64,000 nucleotides of DNA from assembly GCA_014529385.2 (NCBI GenBank), contig CM043942.1, positions 28,077,469 through 28,141,468 on the forward strand, in the 5' to 3' direction. The position numbers and the translations under genes were made by a program. Source of the DNA: Adiantum capillus-veneris. Its lineage: Eukaryota; Streptophyta; Polypodiopsida; Polypodiales; Pteridaceae. Each line of letters starts with the position of its first letter. Position 1 is the first letter of the stretch. Under the pieces are notes generated by a model that was not told the origin of the DNA, did not search any database, and saw only the letters and a program-made list of their open reading frames with translations. Positions 34,011-47,000 of this stretch are shown one piece after another.

Positions 34011-37000
34011 TTTTTTGTACCTAGACTTCGCCATTAGGCTTTTGATATGGATGGTTTGAGTAATACAAGGCTAGGGAAAATGCCTATTGCTTGATTCTAT
34101 TGAGATTTCTTAAAAACTGACATAAATGATGTTTTTTACTAAAATATTACTTGTTATAATACTATATTACCTCGTTGTATATTTGGACATAATGTAGACC
34201 TTTGAAAAACCTAGTGATTGGATAGTACATGAACACTGATTTGAGTTATGCTTGGCTTGGATATTTTTGATGATTGACCTACTAACATGGATCATCCTCT
34301 CAATCAGCTTTGGAATTATTGGCTAAATAAAAAATCTATATTTTTAGACTATTGAAATCTAAGCATATGGTAAAGTACGTTTTATGATAAATTATATGGT
34401 TATATTGAGACTCTTTCAGCTGATTGGCTAAAAGTCCATTCTTTTGGTGAATACTTGCTGGTTTGGTGTTGACGTATGGACATTGGAACATATGGCTTTA
34501 ACACTATTTTGGTACCAAAACAAGACACTTAAGTGTCCTTTTTTTACAAATTTAAATTAAATGTTGTTTGCATTAGATGGTTTATTTAAGAAAAACCTCT
34601 TGATATGCTTAAATATGTTAGCTAGAGGGTCTTTTAAAAATGTAACCTTGCCTTTTAGAATCTACAATGATCAAGAACTATACTCATCAAGTCGACCCTC
34701 GTAAGACTGCGATTGATGGTTTGAAGAAATCAACTTTATAAGCTCAAGAAGAAATGAAGCAACCTTGTAAAAAAATATAGGTGGCTTTTCCACAAATTTT
34801 CTATAGATAATTGAAAGTTTTATGTGCAAAAAAATTGACTTGGGAGTATATAAAATAATGAAAAGTTCTATGTGTTTGATATAGCCATTTCAAGCATATC
34901 GTTGTATACAAAGAAAAATATGTTTTTGATGTATTTGTAAGTTTTAGAAAGTGATACATTGCTTACCCTTTCCATTGAGGAATGAATGTGGCAAGTAAAA
35001 GGGCTTTGGTATGCAACAATTATTGGATTATTTTAAATATTCAAAACTGCATTAGAGAGAACTTTGATATTTTCATTCTTGAGACATAAGCATTCAAAAC
35101 CTCAAATAATATTGAACTTTGTATGTAGATCAACTACATGTATCAAAGTATGCGGTACATACATAATTGGGGTGCACAAAATATTGGTTTTAATGTTATT
35201 ATGGAGAACTCAAGATTTTCAAGAGTTTTTGCACAATAAAAAATTCAAGATAGAGTTCAAGCAACGAGATTTAATTGAGTTAGGGACCACAAAAAATACT
35301 TAGTTTCGGGGTTTCAACACATAAAATCATTTGTAGTTGTCAAATTGCACTAGAATAGCCCCAATTCCATGAGAGGACTTTTGGAAGACCAAAATTATGC
35401 TCTTATTCAACACGTGCTAAGTATGAAATTATGTCTATAACTTGCGTGTGACTTGGAAACTTGTCTTGAAAGTGCATTCCATTGTTTTGTAGCACTAAGT
35501 GCTAAAACTTGGCTTTTATAAACATAAAAAACGCCATCTCTACAAAGAGATATAAGAATTTTAGGATTTTTTTAGCAAAACAACTTGAATTTTTACTAAA
35601 ATTTATGACTTAAAACTTACAGATTTCTATCCATACGGATTGTATTTTGACATGGAGAAAAATCTAGTGTTTTCTTTCCCTCATAACCAACCTATGGCAG
35701 AAGCAAGGTATAAAAAACTTCTTTTTAGCTTGACAAATAAATTGCCAAAACTTGGAAGGAAAACATGACACTTTAGTGTCTTAGGAGAGTTAAGTGTTCA
35801 AGTACATAACTAGTATTAAGAGGAAGTAGTTGATTTGGATATTCTAAGACCACAATGAATGACTACTCAAAACAAAATGACTTAATTTTATTGATAGTGG
35901 TTGTGCCATTTGAATCAAAAGGGGGTGATCGCATGAACTAATCCACATAAGATAAAAAGTATTTTTATGATGTAAGAAAGCTACATAACTTATTTGGTTT
36001 CTAAATCAAAAAGTTACATCATATTTTGAATACATCACATTTTAAAATAAAAAAAGATTAAAGGGTTCTTTTTTGACACTTGGATCAAAAGGAGTGGTGG
36101 CCTTCTGATCACAATGAATACACTTTGAACTTAAGGGGAACTTTTGACACTTGGATCAAAAGAGGTGGTGGCCTTCTAATTACAATTAAAACATGTAGAA
36201 ATACACTTCTTTAGGTCTATCTACTTACTTTTGGATGTGTTATTTGTCTCCTAAATACTTTGCACTATTTAATACTTTAAAAAGGATAATAGATTTAGAG
36301 TAAAAAGTTTTAAGTAGGATATGGATTAAAATTGATGCTTAGTTGTTGTCCGGCACTAAAGAACCGGGCTTCCCCTCCCTGGTGGACATTCACAACTCGA
36401 TATTTTTTTGTATAAGATCATTGGAATGATGCATCATTCTTATTTGTACAAAAATGAATCTAAGATTGAGTCTTTTTTGTACAAATCTTTGTCCAATTAT
36501 TTAAAGCTAATTGTCTTTTGAATGTCATGTTCCTTTGTGTATAAGTATTAAATTTAATACAACAACACACACGTTCTAAACACAAGACCCTCTAGGTAAT
36601 TGGATTGACCAAGTTGCTAGATTTAGATTACTCTTTGTCTATGGGATTTAATTGACCCATTATTTATAATTCCTTGTTAGATTGACATGTGTTAGGCGGT
36701 GTTTCCTTGTCTATAGACTCGGGTTCTGCTCACAACGATTTTAGTATTTTGACTTTACTAGTTTAAGGTTGCAGGTTAATTCAAAGTTACTTACCTCTGT
36801 ATAATTAATTTGATTCTTCTGATTTAAAGAACATATTACCTTTAAAAATACTACTTTTGTTGTGGATTATTCAAGACCTTGAGAAATTGGCAAAAAGTAT
36901 GGATAGCACCCACAAAAAAAGTACGACATCTACATTATTTTTCCTAGATGACAAAGCCTTAAAACTCCTACTGGAGTACTATCTTCTCTAAAGACAGTAT

Positions 37001-37107
37001 TAGATATTGTTATGTTGAAATTTGCTTCACTTCACTTCGGAATTCTTGATGTGGTACTTCTTTTGTAAGGTTCATACTTGACTGTTTTATACTCATCAGC
37101 TTCATAA
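34011..37107. other. A/T-rich intergenic DNA
   Basis: No coding domain. A short motif GACACTTGGATCAAAAGG.GTGGTGGCCTTCT occurs at 36076 and 36136 and again, diverged, at 39507. This indicates an older repeat shared by 36.0-37.2 kb and 39.5-40.1 kb. Confidence 0.5.
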
Positions 37108-37110
37108 GGT

Positions 37111-37137
37111 AGTAGGCCCATACACAATGGGCCTACT
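37111..37137. other. Hairpin family member 1
   Basis: AGTAGGCCCAT (37111-37121), loop ACACA, ATGGGCCTACT (37127-37137): a perfect 11-bp stem. The sequence to about 37160 (ATTAACATTGAGC.TATTGTA) is shared with the third copy. Confidence 0.7.
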
Positions 37138-37502
37138 ACATTAACATTGAGCATATTGTAACTTTTCTATGTCTCTTCATGTACCTTGTGTAGGAGAGTA
37201 TGACCAAAGATTTTCTTGGAAAAGAGATCTTCTGAACCTTCCACCTATTAAATTTATAAAGAGGAACATTAAGAGACCTCACAAAGCAACTCTTAGCACT
37301 TGTATCAACATGCTTTACCTGATTATATACTCCTCCTCCAACTACCTCCTTGCTTGGGAAGATATTAAGTTACTTATACACAAGTATTGCCTTAATGGTT
37401 TCAAAAGATGTGACATAATTGATAAAACTAAATTTTCACTCTCTCAGAAAAACTGGCCAGGGTTACACTTTAATCACAATATTCTCATCTCTCTAATAAG
37501 GT

Positions 37503-37529
37503 AGTAGGCCCATTCACAATGGGCATACT
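37503..37529. other. Hairpin family member 2
   Basis: The same stem as at 37111 with one mismatch and loop TCACA. It ends about 40 bp before a long (CA)n tract. Confidence 0.65.
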
Positions 37530-37565
37530 ATCGATCCATTGTGTTTGGCGCCTGAGACAGGGCGG

Positions 37566-37567
<2 letters not shown>

Positions 37568-37649
<82 letters not shown>
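37568..37649 (+). repeat. (CA)n microsatellite
   Basis: About 41 uninterrupted CA units. Apparent His-Thr reading frames through it are artefacts of the repeat. A 20-odd C run lies nearby at about 37953-37976. Confidence 0.95.
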
Positions 37650-37654
<5 letters not shown>

Positions 37655-37991
37655 CTTATCTTTTTGTTTGTTTCCTGAAAAACCTATACTACCCATTACT
37701 GATGTCATCTTTTCTATATATTTCCACTTAAACTATGGCTTAATATTTTTCCTAGCTACACTAGGTTTGTATCCACTGTGGGATGGAACCGCTAATGGGT
37801 TATGATGGCTGAGGGTCTTTTAGCTGGCAACTATTAACTTGTCTTAAATTTTACTCTACAACTGTGCCTCACTTACTCTGCCATGCTAATGGCGCGAGGG
37901 CTGCTCTACTCTACAGAGCCAGACCTCATCAGAGGTGGCTACATTTTTGTTCCCCCCCCCCCCCCCCCCCCCCCCAGGAGGAACGACGCCT

Positions 37992-38290
37992 TGCCTACTC
38001 AATGCTTGGTGTGATATGGATTTTGCATGCTACATGCCATGAGTGATCATGATCTACCTCTTCTATAAAGAGGTGAGGGCGCATTCCGCCTCTCACTTAG
38101 CCTTGTGTGTGTTCTATTTGCATAAAAGTGACGACTGTGTGGCCTACTCAATGCTTGGTGTGATATGGATTCTGTGCGCTACACGCTATGAGTGATCGTG
38201 ATCTACCTTCTTCTATTTAAAGAGGTGAGGGGGCATTTCGCCTCTCACTTAACCTTGTGTATGTTCTATTTGCGTAAAAGTGAGGTTGTG
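37992..38290 (+). repeat. Tandem duplication, ~150-bp unit
   Basis: Two diverged copies begin at GCCTACTCAATGCTTGG (37993 and 38143). They include CTATAAAGAGGTGAGGG or CTATTTAAAGAGGTGAGGG and end GTTCTATTTGCRTAAAAGTGA. The core GAGGTGAGGG..CCGCCTCTCACTTA resembles a block in the dispersed repeats at 32.9 and 41.4 kb. Confidence 0.75.
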
Positions 38291-39990
38291 CGTGTTCACT
38301 CTCTGTTGTACCAATTATGGAGCTTGTAGTGCAACCTACATAGGCCGGTTACTGTTTACAGGGCTTGGTATTTTGGTTTTCTCTCCTTTTTATATATTAG
38401 TCTAGGGGTGATATAAGCACCCGGGCTTACATGTTGGTGTATCTTGTCGCTTAGCCTGGGGAGGCCCACTGTGTGGGTGGCTATGCTTGATAGTGTGTGG
38501 CATTAATGGTTGTTTGGTATAACACTTATGGTTAGGCTATGGTATTTGACCCTGCTACTGTTTTTTGGTTTTGAGTAGCTCTGCATAAACAGTTAACTGG
38601 GTTTAAAATAAAAATAGGTAGAACATAAGGTATTGGGGTGTTTTGCATTTGTTGATGCCACCTGGCTTGTTAAAACACTATTCTAGAGATTCATATAGTG
38701 GTGAGATGTCCTGCCGCAAATGCATACTGTTCATTTAAAAAAATTGAGCGATAGGGGGTTCTGCCCCGATTGCTTACTGTTGTTGGATTTTTTTGATGTT
38801 ACTAGCTATCTACATAGTGCTGTTTCCTCTGACATGATACATGTCACGCAATGTTAAACTGGCTCTCCCAAAATGAAGTACCATATCAAGAAGGGTTTTT
38901 TGGCTAACAAATCATGATGATAAAAATGTATTACTCCTTGGTTTGAGAACCCATGCATTAACATTGTTTTTGAGAAAACCTGCTGTATGATACAACAACT
39001 TTGGCGCACGATGATGCCTGTTAGAACTCTGCCAATAAAGCTCTACAATGTTTGTATACGTTGTTTTGATGGGGTGTTACATTACACCTTTTGGCATTCA
39101 CAAGTTAGGGTATAGTTTATGAAAATATCCCCAAAAGGGCGAATGTTCTTTATGCTTCATGGTTCAACCTTTGTTCTGGCTGAATACCACATTTATATTA
39201 GGGGGTTGCCACTTGGTATGCTAATCAGTAAAGGCAAGAGGAGTGTACTTAGTGTATTTTTCCCATTTAGTATACAAGCTAAGGGAGGTTGGATTCCAAA
39301 AACCCTGAATGAGTATATACTATTCAAAGTCTGTCTTGATAACATAAACAAGTTTGATACTCTTAAACTATTATTGGAATTTTTTAGATATCTAAAGGTT
39401 TTTTGTTACTTTATGGCTTCATGTACTTAAAAAGCAAGAGGAAGTGGAGGTTGACTAATATGACAAGTAAAACTCAAAAGACTAATGAGCTGTTTACAGG
39501 GGATAAGACACTTGGAACAGAAGGGGTAGTGGCCTTCTGATCAGAATAATATGTATGCTATTATGATGATAAGGATATTGAAAAATTGAATCTTTTGGAT
39601 AATAAAACATTTTTAAATAAAATGTGGAACACATGAGTACCTTGGACAATGCTTTTAAGTTAAAAAAGTTGTAAGATAGACATGGATAATAATTAGTATA
39701 GTCCATTGATACCCGTAAAACACATCCAAGGCTAACATATCTGTTGTCTTGTTTGGATGGATGCAGGTAAGGACTCTATGTTATCTTGGAAGTTTTTTGG
39801 CTTAAAGCAATTGTCTACACATGATTACACTTACACCTACTGCTAGGGAAGTACTTCTGATATCTGTATACTGAAATAAGGATTCATTCTTATAAGCATT
39901 GCACAAAGATAATTCTAAGACTAAGTTGTTTTTGTACTTATCATTACTCTTTCTTTGAAGCTAGTTGTCTTTTGAATGTTAAAGTTCAAT
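38291..39990. other. Non-coding, A/T-rich
   Basis: Frames at 39119-39430 are open but show no domain. The portion from about 39500 matches 36.0-37.2 kb in patches, ending in the third hairpin. Confidence 0.45.
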
Positions 39991-39997
39991 CATGAGG

Positions 39998-40026
39998 CAG
40001 TAGGCCCATACACAATGGGACTACTG
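39998..40026. other. Hairpin family member 3
   Basis: CAGTAGGCCCAT (39998-40009), loop ACACA, ATGGGACTACTG (40015-40026), one mismatch. It is followed about 50 bp later by a long (CA)n tract, as for member 2. Confidence 0.7.
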
Positions 40027-40078
40027 CATTAACATTGAGCCTATTGTACCTGGGTAAGGGTGGATGCACGTGCACGCG

Positions 40079-41221
<1,143 letters not shown>

Positions 41222-41266
<45 letters not shown>

Positions 41267-42395
41267 CCCCCCCCCCCCCCCCCCCCCCCCCTTTTGTACT
41301 AGGACGTGGTCTCTGGGCATTCTACTTCCGGTTCCTACCTACTTGGAATGTGCAAGGATTTGTCGCTGGCTTGGATGATATCTTTTTGAATATCCCATAT
41401 ACTATACAAGCTATTTAAGCATGTGAGGATTCTCCGCCTCCCTCACTGCTGAGACTTGCAGTATATGGTGTCTTTGCAGTATCGTGTTTGAAAAAAAACC
41501 TGAGTGTAAGTGAGGGTATGGGTGCCATTGCTACTGATGAATAACTCTATCACCATGGATATTGTCGAACAGAATACTTCTTCTTAGATTTTTTTGAACC
41601 AACTTATTTGCTTCAATTACTTTCACAAACCAGATGTGGAGTTTGCTGCATAATCTATGTGCTTCTGTTTCAAAGGGAGTTTTTGCATAAGTTAATTGCT
41701 GGGTGAGCTGTGATATTGTGGTATAGGTTAAACATTCAAGTATAAGATTTTATGAGTAAACACTTGACATGTATTGTCTACTAATAGCTCATGAATGAGT
41801 GGAGTGATTCTGCACAAAAGTTAAGATTTGCACAAGGCTTGTCACTTCAGTGTTTGAATCTATCTTTGTGTGATACTTACTATGGTAAATTACTTAGACC
41901 AGGGTTTTTTAATAAAAAGAAAGGGGCAATGCCTATTGCATGATGGCCAAATGCTTGATGTTGGGATCTAAGCTAGTCTTGGGAATCTAAGCTCTGATGT
42001 CTTTGCTTGAGGAATCTTGACTAGTTCTCTACTTTACATTTTAGCTATTTTGGGATGATCTTATGCTTCCTTTGACACCTGACTTGAAGCATTATTTTCT
42101 ATTGGGGTTTTTGAAAGGGAAGGTATTATTGTAATAGATTACATAACTAAAACCGGGAATCACTTACATCGTTGATATTAAAATTTTCTTATATGAAGTG
42201 AATGAGATAATTTGTTGATTTTTTATTATGTATAGGTGATACTATGGGTTGCTCAATCTTGGAGCCTTTTTGAGTATAGGATATCTTTAGTGGCTTTTTT
42301 GTGTTTCTTCTTTGGTGATTATTTTTATACTTTACTTTACTAGTTTTTGTGATGTGTTTATACTAGGAATACTTGACCAAGTGTAGGTGTTGAGA
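41222..42395 (+). repeat. Dispersed repeat copy B, starting with (CT)n and poly(C)
   Basis: Collinear with 32742-34010. Starts with a (CT)n tract (41222-41262) followed by a C run (to about 41290), then GTACTAGGACGTGG, and ends TTGACCAAGTGTAGGTGT. It lacks the 118-bp internal duplication of copy A. Confidence 0.75.
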
Positions 42396-42491
42396 CCTTG
42401 TTGATTCCATGAAGATGAAAAGCTTCATGCACCAATATTATCCCCAAAACATCAATTAAACTTCCTTGCAATAGCATAAATTTGGCCCCAA

Positions 42492-43154
42492 TGTTGTGCC
42501 ACTCTGCTTCCATGATGGGAAAAAGAAGCTAAGCTTTTTGAAGCCTACACATTTATTGAGTAGTGATCAGGGCTTGTTAACAGGCCAAGTTTAATGCTTA
42601 ATGTATGCAAGATGCGGCTTTAAGGGGGCATAACTTATGTTTTTAATGCTAAAAGTGGGTATAATGGAGGTGACTAAAAATGTAAGTTTATGAGCTGGAA
42701 CTGTAGTGCTCAAGGTTCTCTATGAGCCTGTCTTTATAGCTTATCAATTAGAGCTACGATGAAGAAGTTATGGTAGTTTGAAGATTAAGCCAAATGCAGA
42801 TCCGTACGGGATTGGTGGGCAATTGCAGATGAGGGGACAGAAATGAAGTGAACACATGGGCTTGAAGTGCTCACTTTGTGGAGCGCATCGGTCTTTTCAG
42901 ATCGGCAATCAGAGCTCTAATTGCCAAGATATTCTCAATTTAATTTCCACCGGGGGCTAGTTCCGTACCACTTTAGTCGCCTCGGTCATTGTTCTATTTG
43001 GGAGTTTTGAGCTTCAGCTAGGGTTTTGAATGCAGTAGAATAAGTGCTCAAGGAGAATCTTGTCCAGAATGTAATCACTTGTAGTTGTGCTTAGTAGGCA
43101 AAAATGGAGCTCGGCACTGCTTTGGTTGACAATTATGGACGCTCGATAATGTTT
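42492..43154 (+). repeat. LTR-like direct repeat, left copy (gypsy B)
   Basis: Begins TGTTGTGCCACTCTGC and is collinear with 49029-49722 up to AATRTTTTGG. The last 100 bp read as a decayed PPR segment (LVQNVITC.. and TALVDNYG). The TG start is preceded by CCCAA. I did not find a matching target duplication at the far end, so the LTR end is unresolved. Confidence 0.65.
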
Positions 43155-43317
43155 TGGACTTCCCACCTAGAAAAAGACCTTCCCACCTAGCCCAACAACG
43201 GCGCCGTCATTGCTTAGGGGGAAGAGGAGGGTTTGATAAGCTGGCATAAGGATTGGGAGAGAAGGAAATGAGAGAATTAAGATAAGGTAAGGAACAAGGG
43301 AGCGAAGAAAGAAGAGA

Positions 43318-43581
43318 GGGAGCTTGGCAAGATAATGTAAGGAAGAAATAAGAGAGGGGAGCTCGGCTTGGCAAAGACAAAAAGGGAGTTGAAGCTCAAC
43401 AAGGTAACGAGTCGGAGCTCGGCAAGGAAAGAAGCTCAGCAAGGTAACGAGTCGGAGCTGAGAAAGGTAATGAAGGGGAGCTCGGTAAAGGAGAGGGGAG
43501 CTTGGAAAAGGTAACAAAGGGGAGCTTGGAGAAGGAGAAGGGAGCTCGGCAAGGTAACGAGTGAAGGCAAAGAAGGGAAGT

Positions 43582-43637
<56 letters not shown>

Positions 43638-43740
43638 CTTGACCTCGATCAAGGTGCTCAAAGGTTTGGCAAAGGGGATCTCGGCAAGGAGAGGTGGAGA
43701 AAGAGGGGCAGGAGTTGAAGCTCGGCAAGGAGATTAGAGA
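43318..43740 (+). repeat. Degenerate tandem repeat and (TC)n tract
   Basis: The motif GGGAGCTCGGCAAGGTAACGA recurs about eight to ten times with variation between 43318 and 43570, in a GA-rich strand, then (TC)n at 43586-43634. It lies in the leader of gypsy B. Arg-Glu reading frames across it are artefacts. Confidence 0.7.
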
Positions 43741-44099
43741 GTTGACGGCAACAAACATCCTTATAGATAGTTTAAGGCTGTAATGGCAAGCATAAGTGGA
43801 AAAATTGTAGTCTTGGTCTAATTTGAGAGCATTAAACTCTCTTAACTTTATCAATGCCGTTAATGGAAAATATTTGTAATCAAAATCCACTTTGGCTAAT
43901 TATTAGCAGCTTAAAGCATTCAGGTTGTCAACTGTAAGTATTTATGGTGTCTTTTGCTTGTGTTGTGCATCTTGTCTCTCTTATTTTCCCACAGCGAGCA
44001 GCCTGGTGCTGAGTTGGCTCACCTTGTGAATCCATTATCCCCGAAATCTTTGGTGAACGCGACGCAAAACTGAGCCGGGGTGGGAAAATTTAACAGAGA

Positions 44100-47000
44100 A
44101 AGATGACTACACCATAAGAGGCAGCGATGTAGCAGATGATGCAACAATTTTCTTCCTACATGCAACAATAACAAACTGCACAACAACAATTGAATTTGCA
44201 TGAGCGGATACGGAAAGGTCGACAACAAGTAACACAAAAATTGCAGCAGTTCGAAGGTCGAGATGTTTCAAAATATTGCAAAGTTTATGAGCAATCCATG
44301 GAGGATAATGGGAGTGACGATCATGAAGCAGTTAAAGGTTTGCACTTGATTGTCGTGCGAGAGCTTAGGGATCAAATTGGGGAGATAAAGGCTGCACAAG
44401 GACCAAACTGGCAGAATTTTAAAAAGGTGTTACAAGAGGAGTATTTCCTTGAAGATTCTCAAAGGGTAACTAAACAAAGTTTTATGAAATGGATCCAACA
44501 GAAAAACAAGGATTTATTTGCACGAGAGCTGCTACGAGAATTTGAAAAGAAATTTGAGCAGCTATCTATAGGAGAGCAGTGATCATTGAAACTAGAACGG
44601 GTAGAGTTATTTGTCTAGGCTGCTGACCCATGGCTTCAAAAGAGCTTGGTGCAGCTACTTGAGGATTCAACAGGTGAATTCGGTTTAACATCTGATTGGA
44701 AGCTGGTTTTTTCTGAAGCAGTTAACATGATTGTAAAGCAACAGATGAGGGTGGATGATCAAAGGTATACAAGAATTAAATCTAAATTTGAAAGCAAGTA
44801 AGCTTGAAGGGGTAGGCACCAAGGGTTCCACTTCAGAGCACAGACCATGCAAGGATTGGGATGACCACTGCATGTGGTGTGATAGTAAAGATAATGAACG
44901 CAAAGACTGTGAATATTTTGATGAAGCTTACAAGAAGAATGTGGTCTTTTGGAAAGACAAGAAGATTCATCTCAAAGAAATAGGTGAGCCGCTCTGCTTG
45001 AATTTTGGGAGGGGTGGTATGAAGAAGTTAGCGGAGGAGATACAACATAATGTTTCTATGGTAGAAGCAGCTAGGAGCTTGCACAAGAAAGGAAAATGGC
45101 CTATTGATGTTGATCATGGTTGGCAAATTTGAGCTACCAATATGCTTCCATAGGATCTTTATGGTGCATGTGCAAACATTAAGGTAACAATTGGCGATGT
45201 TTGTGATGCACAAAACTTTTTTATACAGGAGCATTCGTCCTATCCACTCATACTTGGACAACCCTACATTATGTCTTTACACATGGAAACAAAGGTGCTA
45301 GATGATGGCTCAGACTATGCAAGGATCCAGAGCAGAGATAGTAAAGGGATGTTCAATTTTTAACTGTGTGTGTAGAACATGCCAGAAACAAAGATAGTCT
45401 ACGTGATCATCCATTGCCGAAGATACGCAAAGAGTTCAAAGAACACAGGTTTTCACAGGATTTTTTTGGGTGCCACTATAAGGGGGGACTATGGTGGTAT
45501 GGAGGTGGGAAAGCTGTTGCAAAGAGAGACTTTCTCTTCAGGATTTTTGGGATTAACATTTGAGGGTTCAATGTCATACAGGAAGTCTAATGAGCTACCT
45601 AAATGGGAAAAACATTATGTGTCAGGTATTCAAAGTGAGTTGCAGGGATGTGATGTGCTTGAACTAGATGATGTGATTTCAGGGATCTTTGAAGAGGTCT
45701 CTTATGTGGATACTATGTCAGAGCTAGAAGAGATCATGCAATATAGGTTACAAAGTGGAACTGACATTGTAAAAGTGCAATCAATGGACATTATTGCAAA
45801 GTGGAACTGATATTGTAAAAGTGAAATCAATGGACATGTATGAAGAATTGGATTTATATGAAGCACTTACACATATAAAGGAGGATTTGGGTGAAGCAAT
45901 TGAAGTCTAGGTATAGACAAAATATAAATCTGTTGCAAAGAAGGTGAGGCCAGTGGCTACACCTGTTCTAGAAGGAAGTGATGGAGTAATGGAAGAAGCT
46001 TCTCGCCAGCCTATACTGAGAGATCCAAAACACATTGGCCATAAGTTTATTGAAGAGACATTGAAGCAACTAAAAATTGGAAAGGAGGATTTCCTTACTA
46101 ATAGGAGGATTTCCTTACTGAAGAGGAGATCAAATGCTTTCGAGAGATCCTGGAAATCATGGTAAAGCCTTTGCTTTTTGAGCATGATGAGATTGGGTGT
46201 GCAGACTGAAATGTTGTTTCTCCTATGGTTATATTTACTGTTCCTCATATGCCATGGAGTTTACGCCCTATTTCAGTACCCAAAACTACTTGCCAAAGCT
46301 CATTGATTTGTTAAATGAGAAGATGAGGATGGGTATTTTGGAACCATCATGCACACCATACTCTAATTGGTGGTTTACCGGTCCAAAGAAGAATGGTACC
46401 CTAAGGTTCATTCAAGATATGCAACGAGTCAACAAAGTAACAATCCTCAATGTGGGTACATGTCCAATAGTTGACGAGTTTGCTGAAGCCTTTGCAGGAA
46501 GATCCATCTACTCTATGGGTGATCTTCACTCAGGATATGATCAATTTTAGATTTCTTTGGAGAGTAGGAATCTTACTACAATGCGTACACCTCTCGGTTT
46601 AGTAAGGATCTGCACTCTACCACAGGGTGCTACTAACTATGATAGCTCATATGATGAATGGTATGAATAAGGTGCTAAGGGATTTTATTTCTCATGTTAC
46701 TATGCCTTTCATTGATGATTTTCCGATCAAGGGATGTGAAGAAGGGTTCAAAGATGAGGTTAAAGACCAGAGGGGATGTCGACAACGTGTTGCCTAGCAT
46801 ATTGCTGACTGTGATGCCATTTTATCTAGGCTTGAAGAAGTTAACTTGACATTTTTAGGGCCAAAATAAATTTTTGGTGCTAAAGGGTTTTAATTGTGGG
46901 ACATATGTGTGACCCAGATGGAATACGACCAAGTCCCTGACTAAAGTTGAAGCTATACAGAAGATGAAAGAAAATGCACATCGGTAACAGAGGTTCGGAG

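Noticed and set aside
37169-37504. 111-codon + strand ORF between two hairpins
   Set aside because: No recognisable domain, A/T-rich, and lies in a repeat-like region; length alone is not enough.
43190-43212. Minus-strand primer-site-like CAACAACGGCGCCGTC near the left gypsy B repeat
   Set aside because: It resembles the NA1 primer site but no LTR edge adjoins it in the right place, so I did not call a second element.
43167-43890. Minus-strand frames with Arg-Glu runs and Leu/Pro/Ser-rich text
   Set aside because: They cross a (TC)n tract and a degenerate GAGCTCGGCAAGG tandem repeat; low complexity with no domain.
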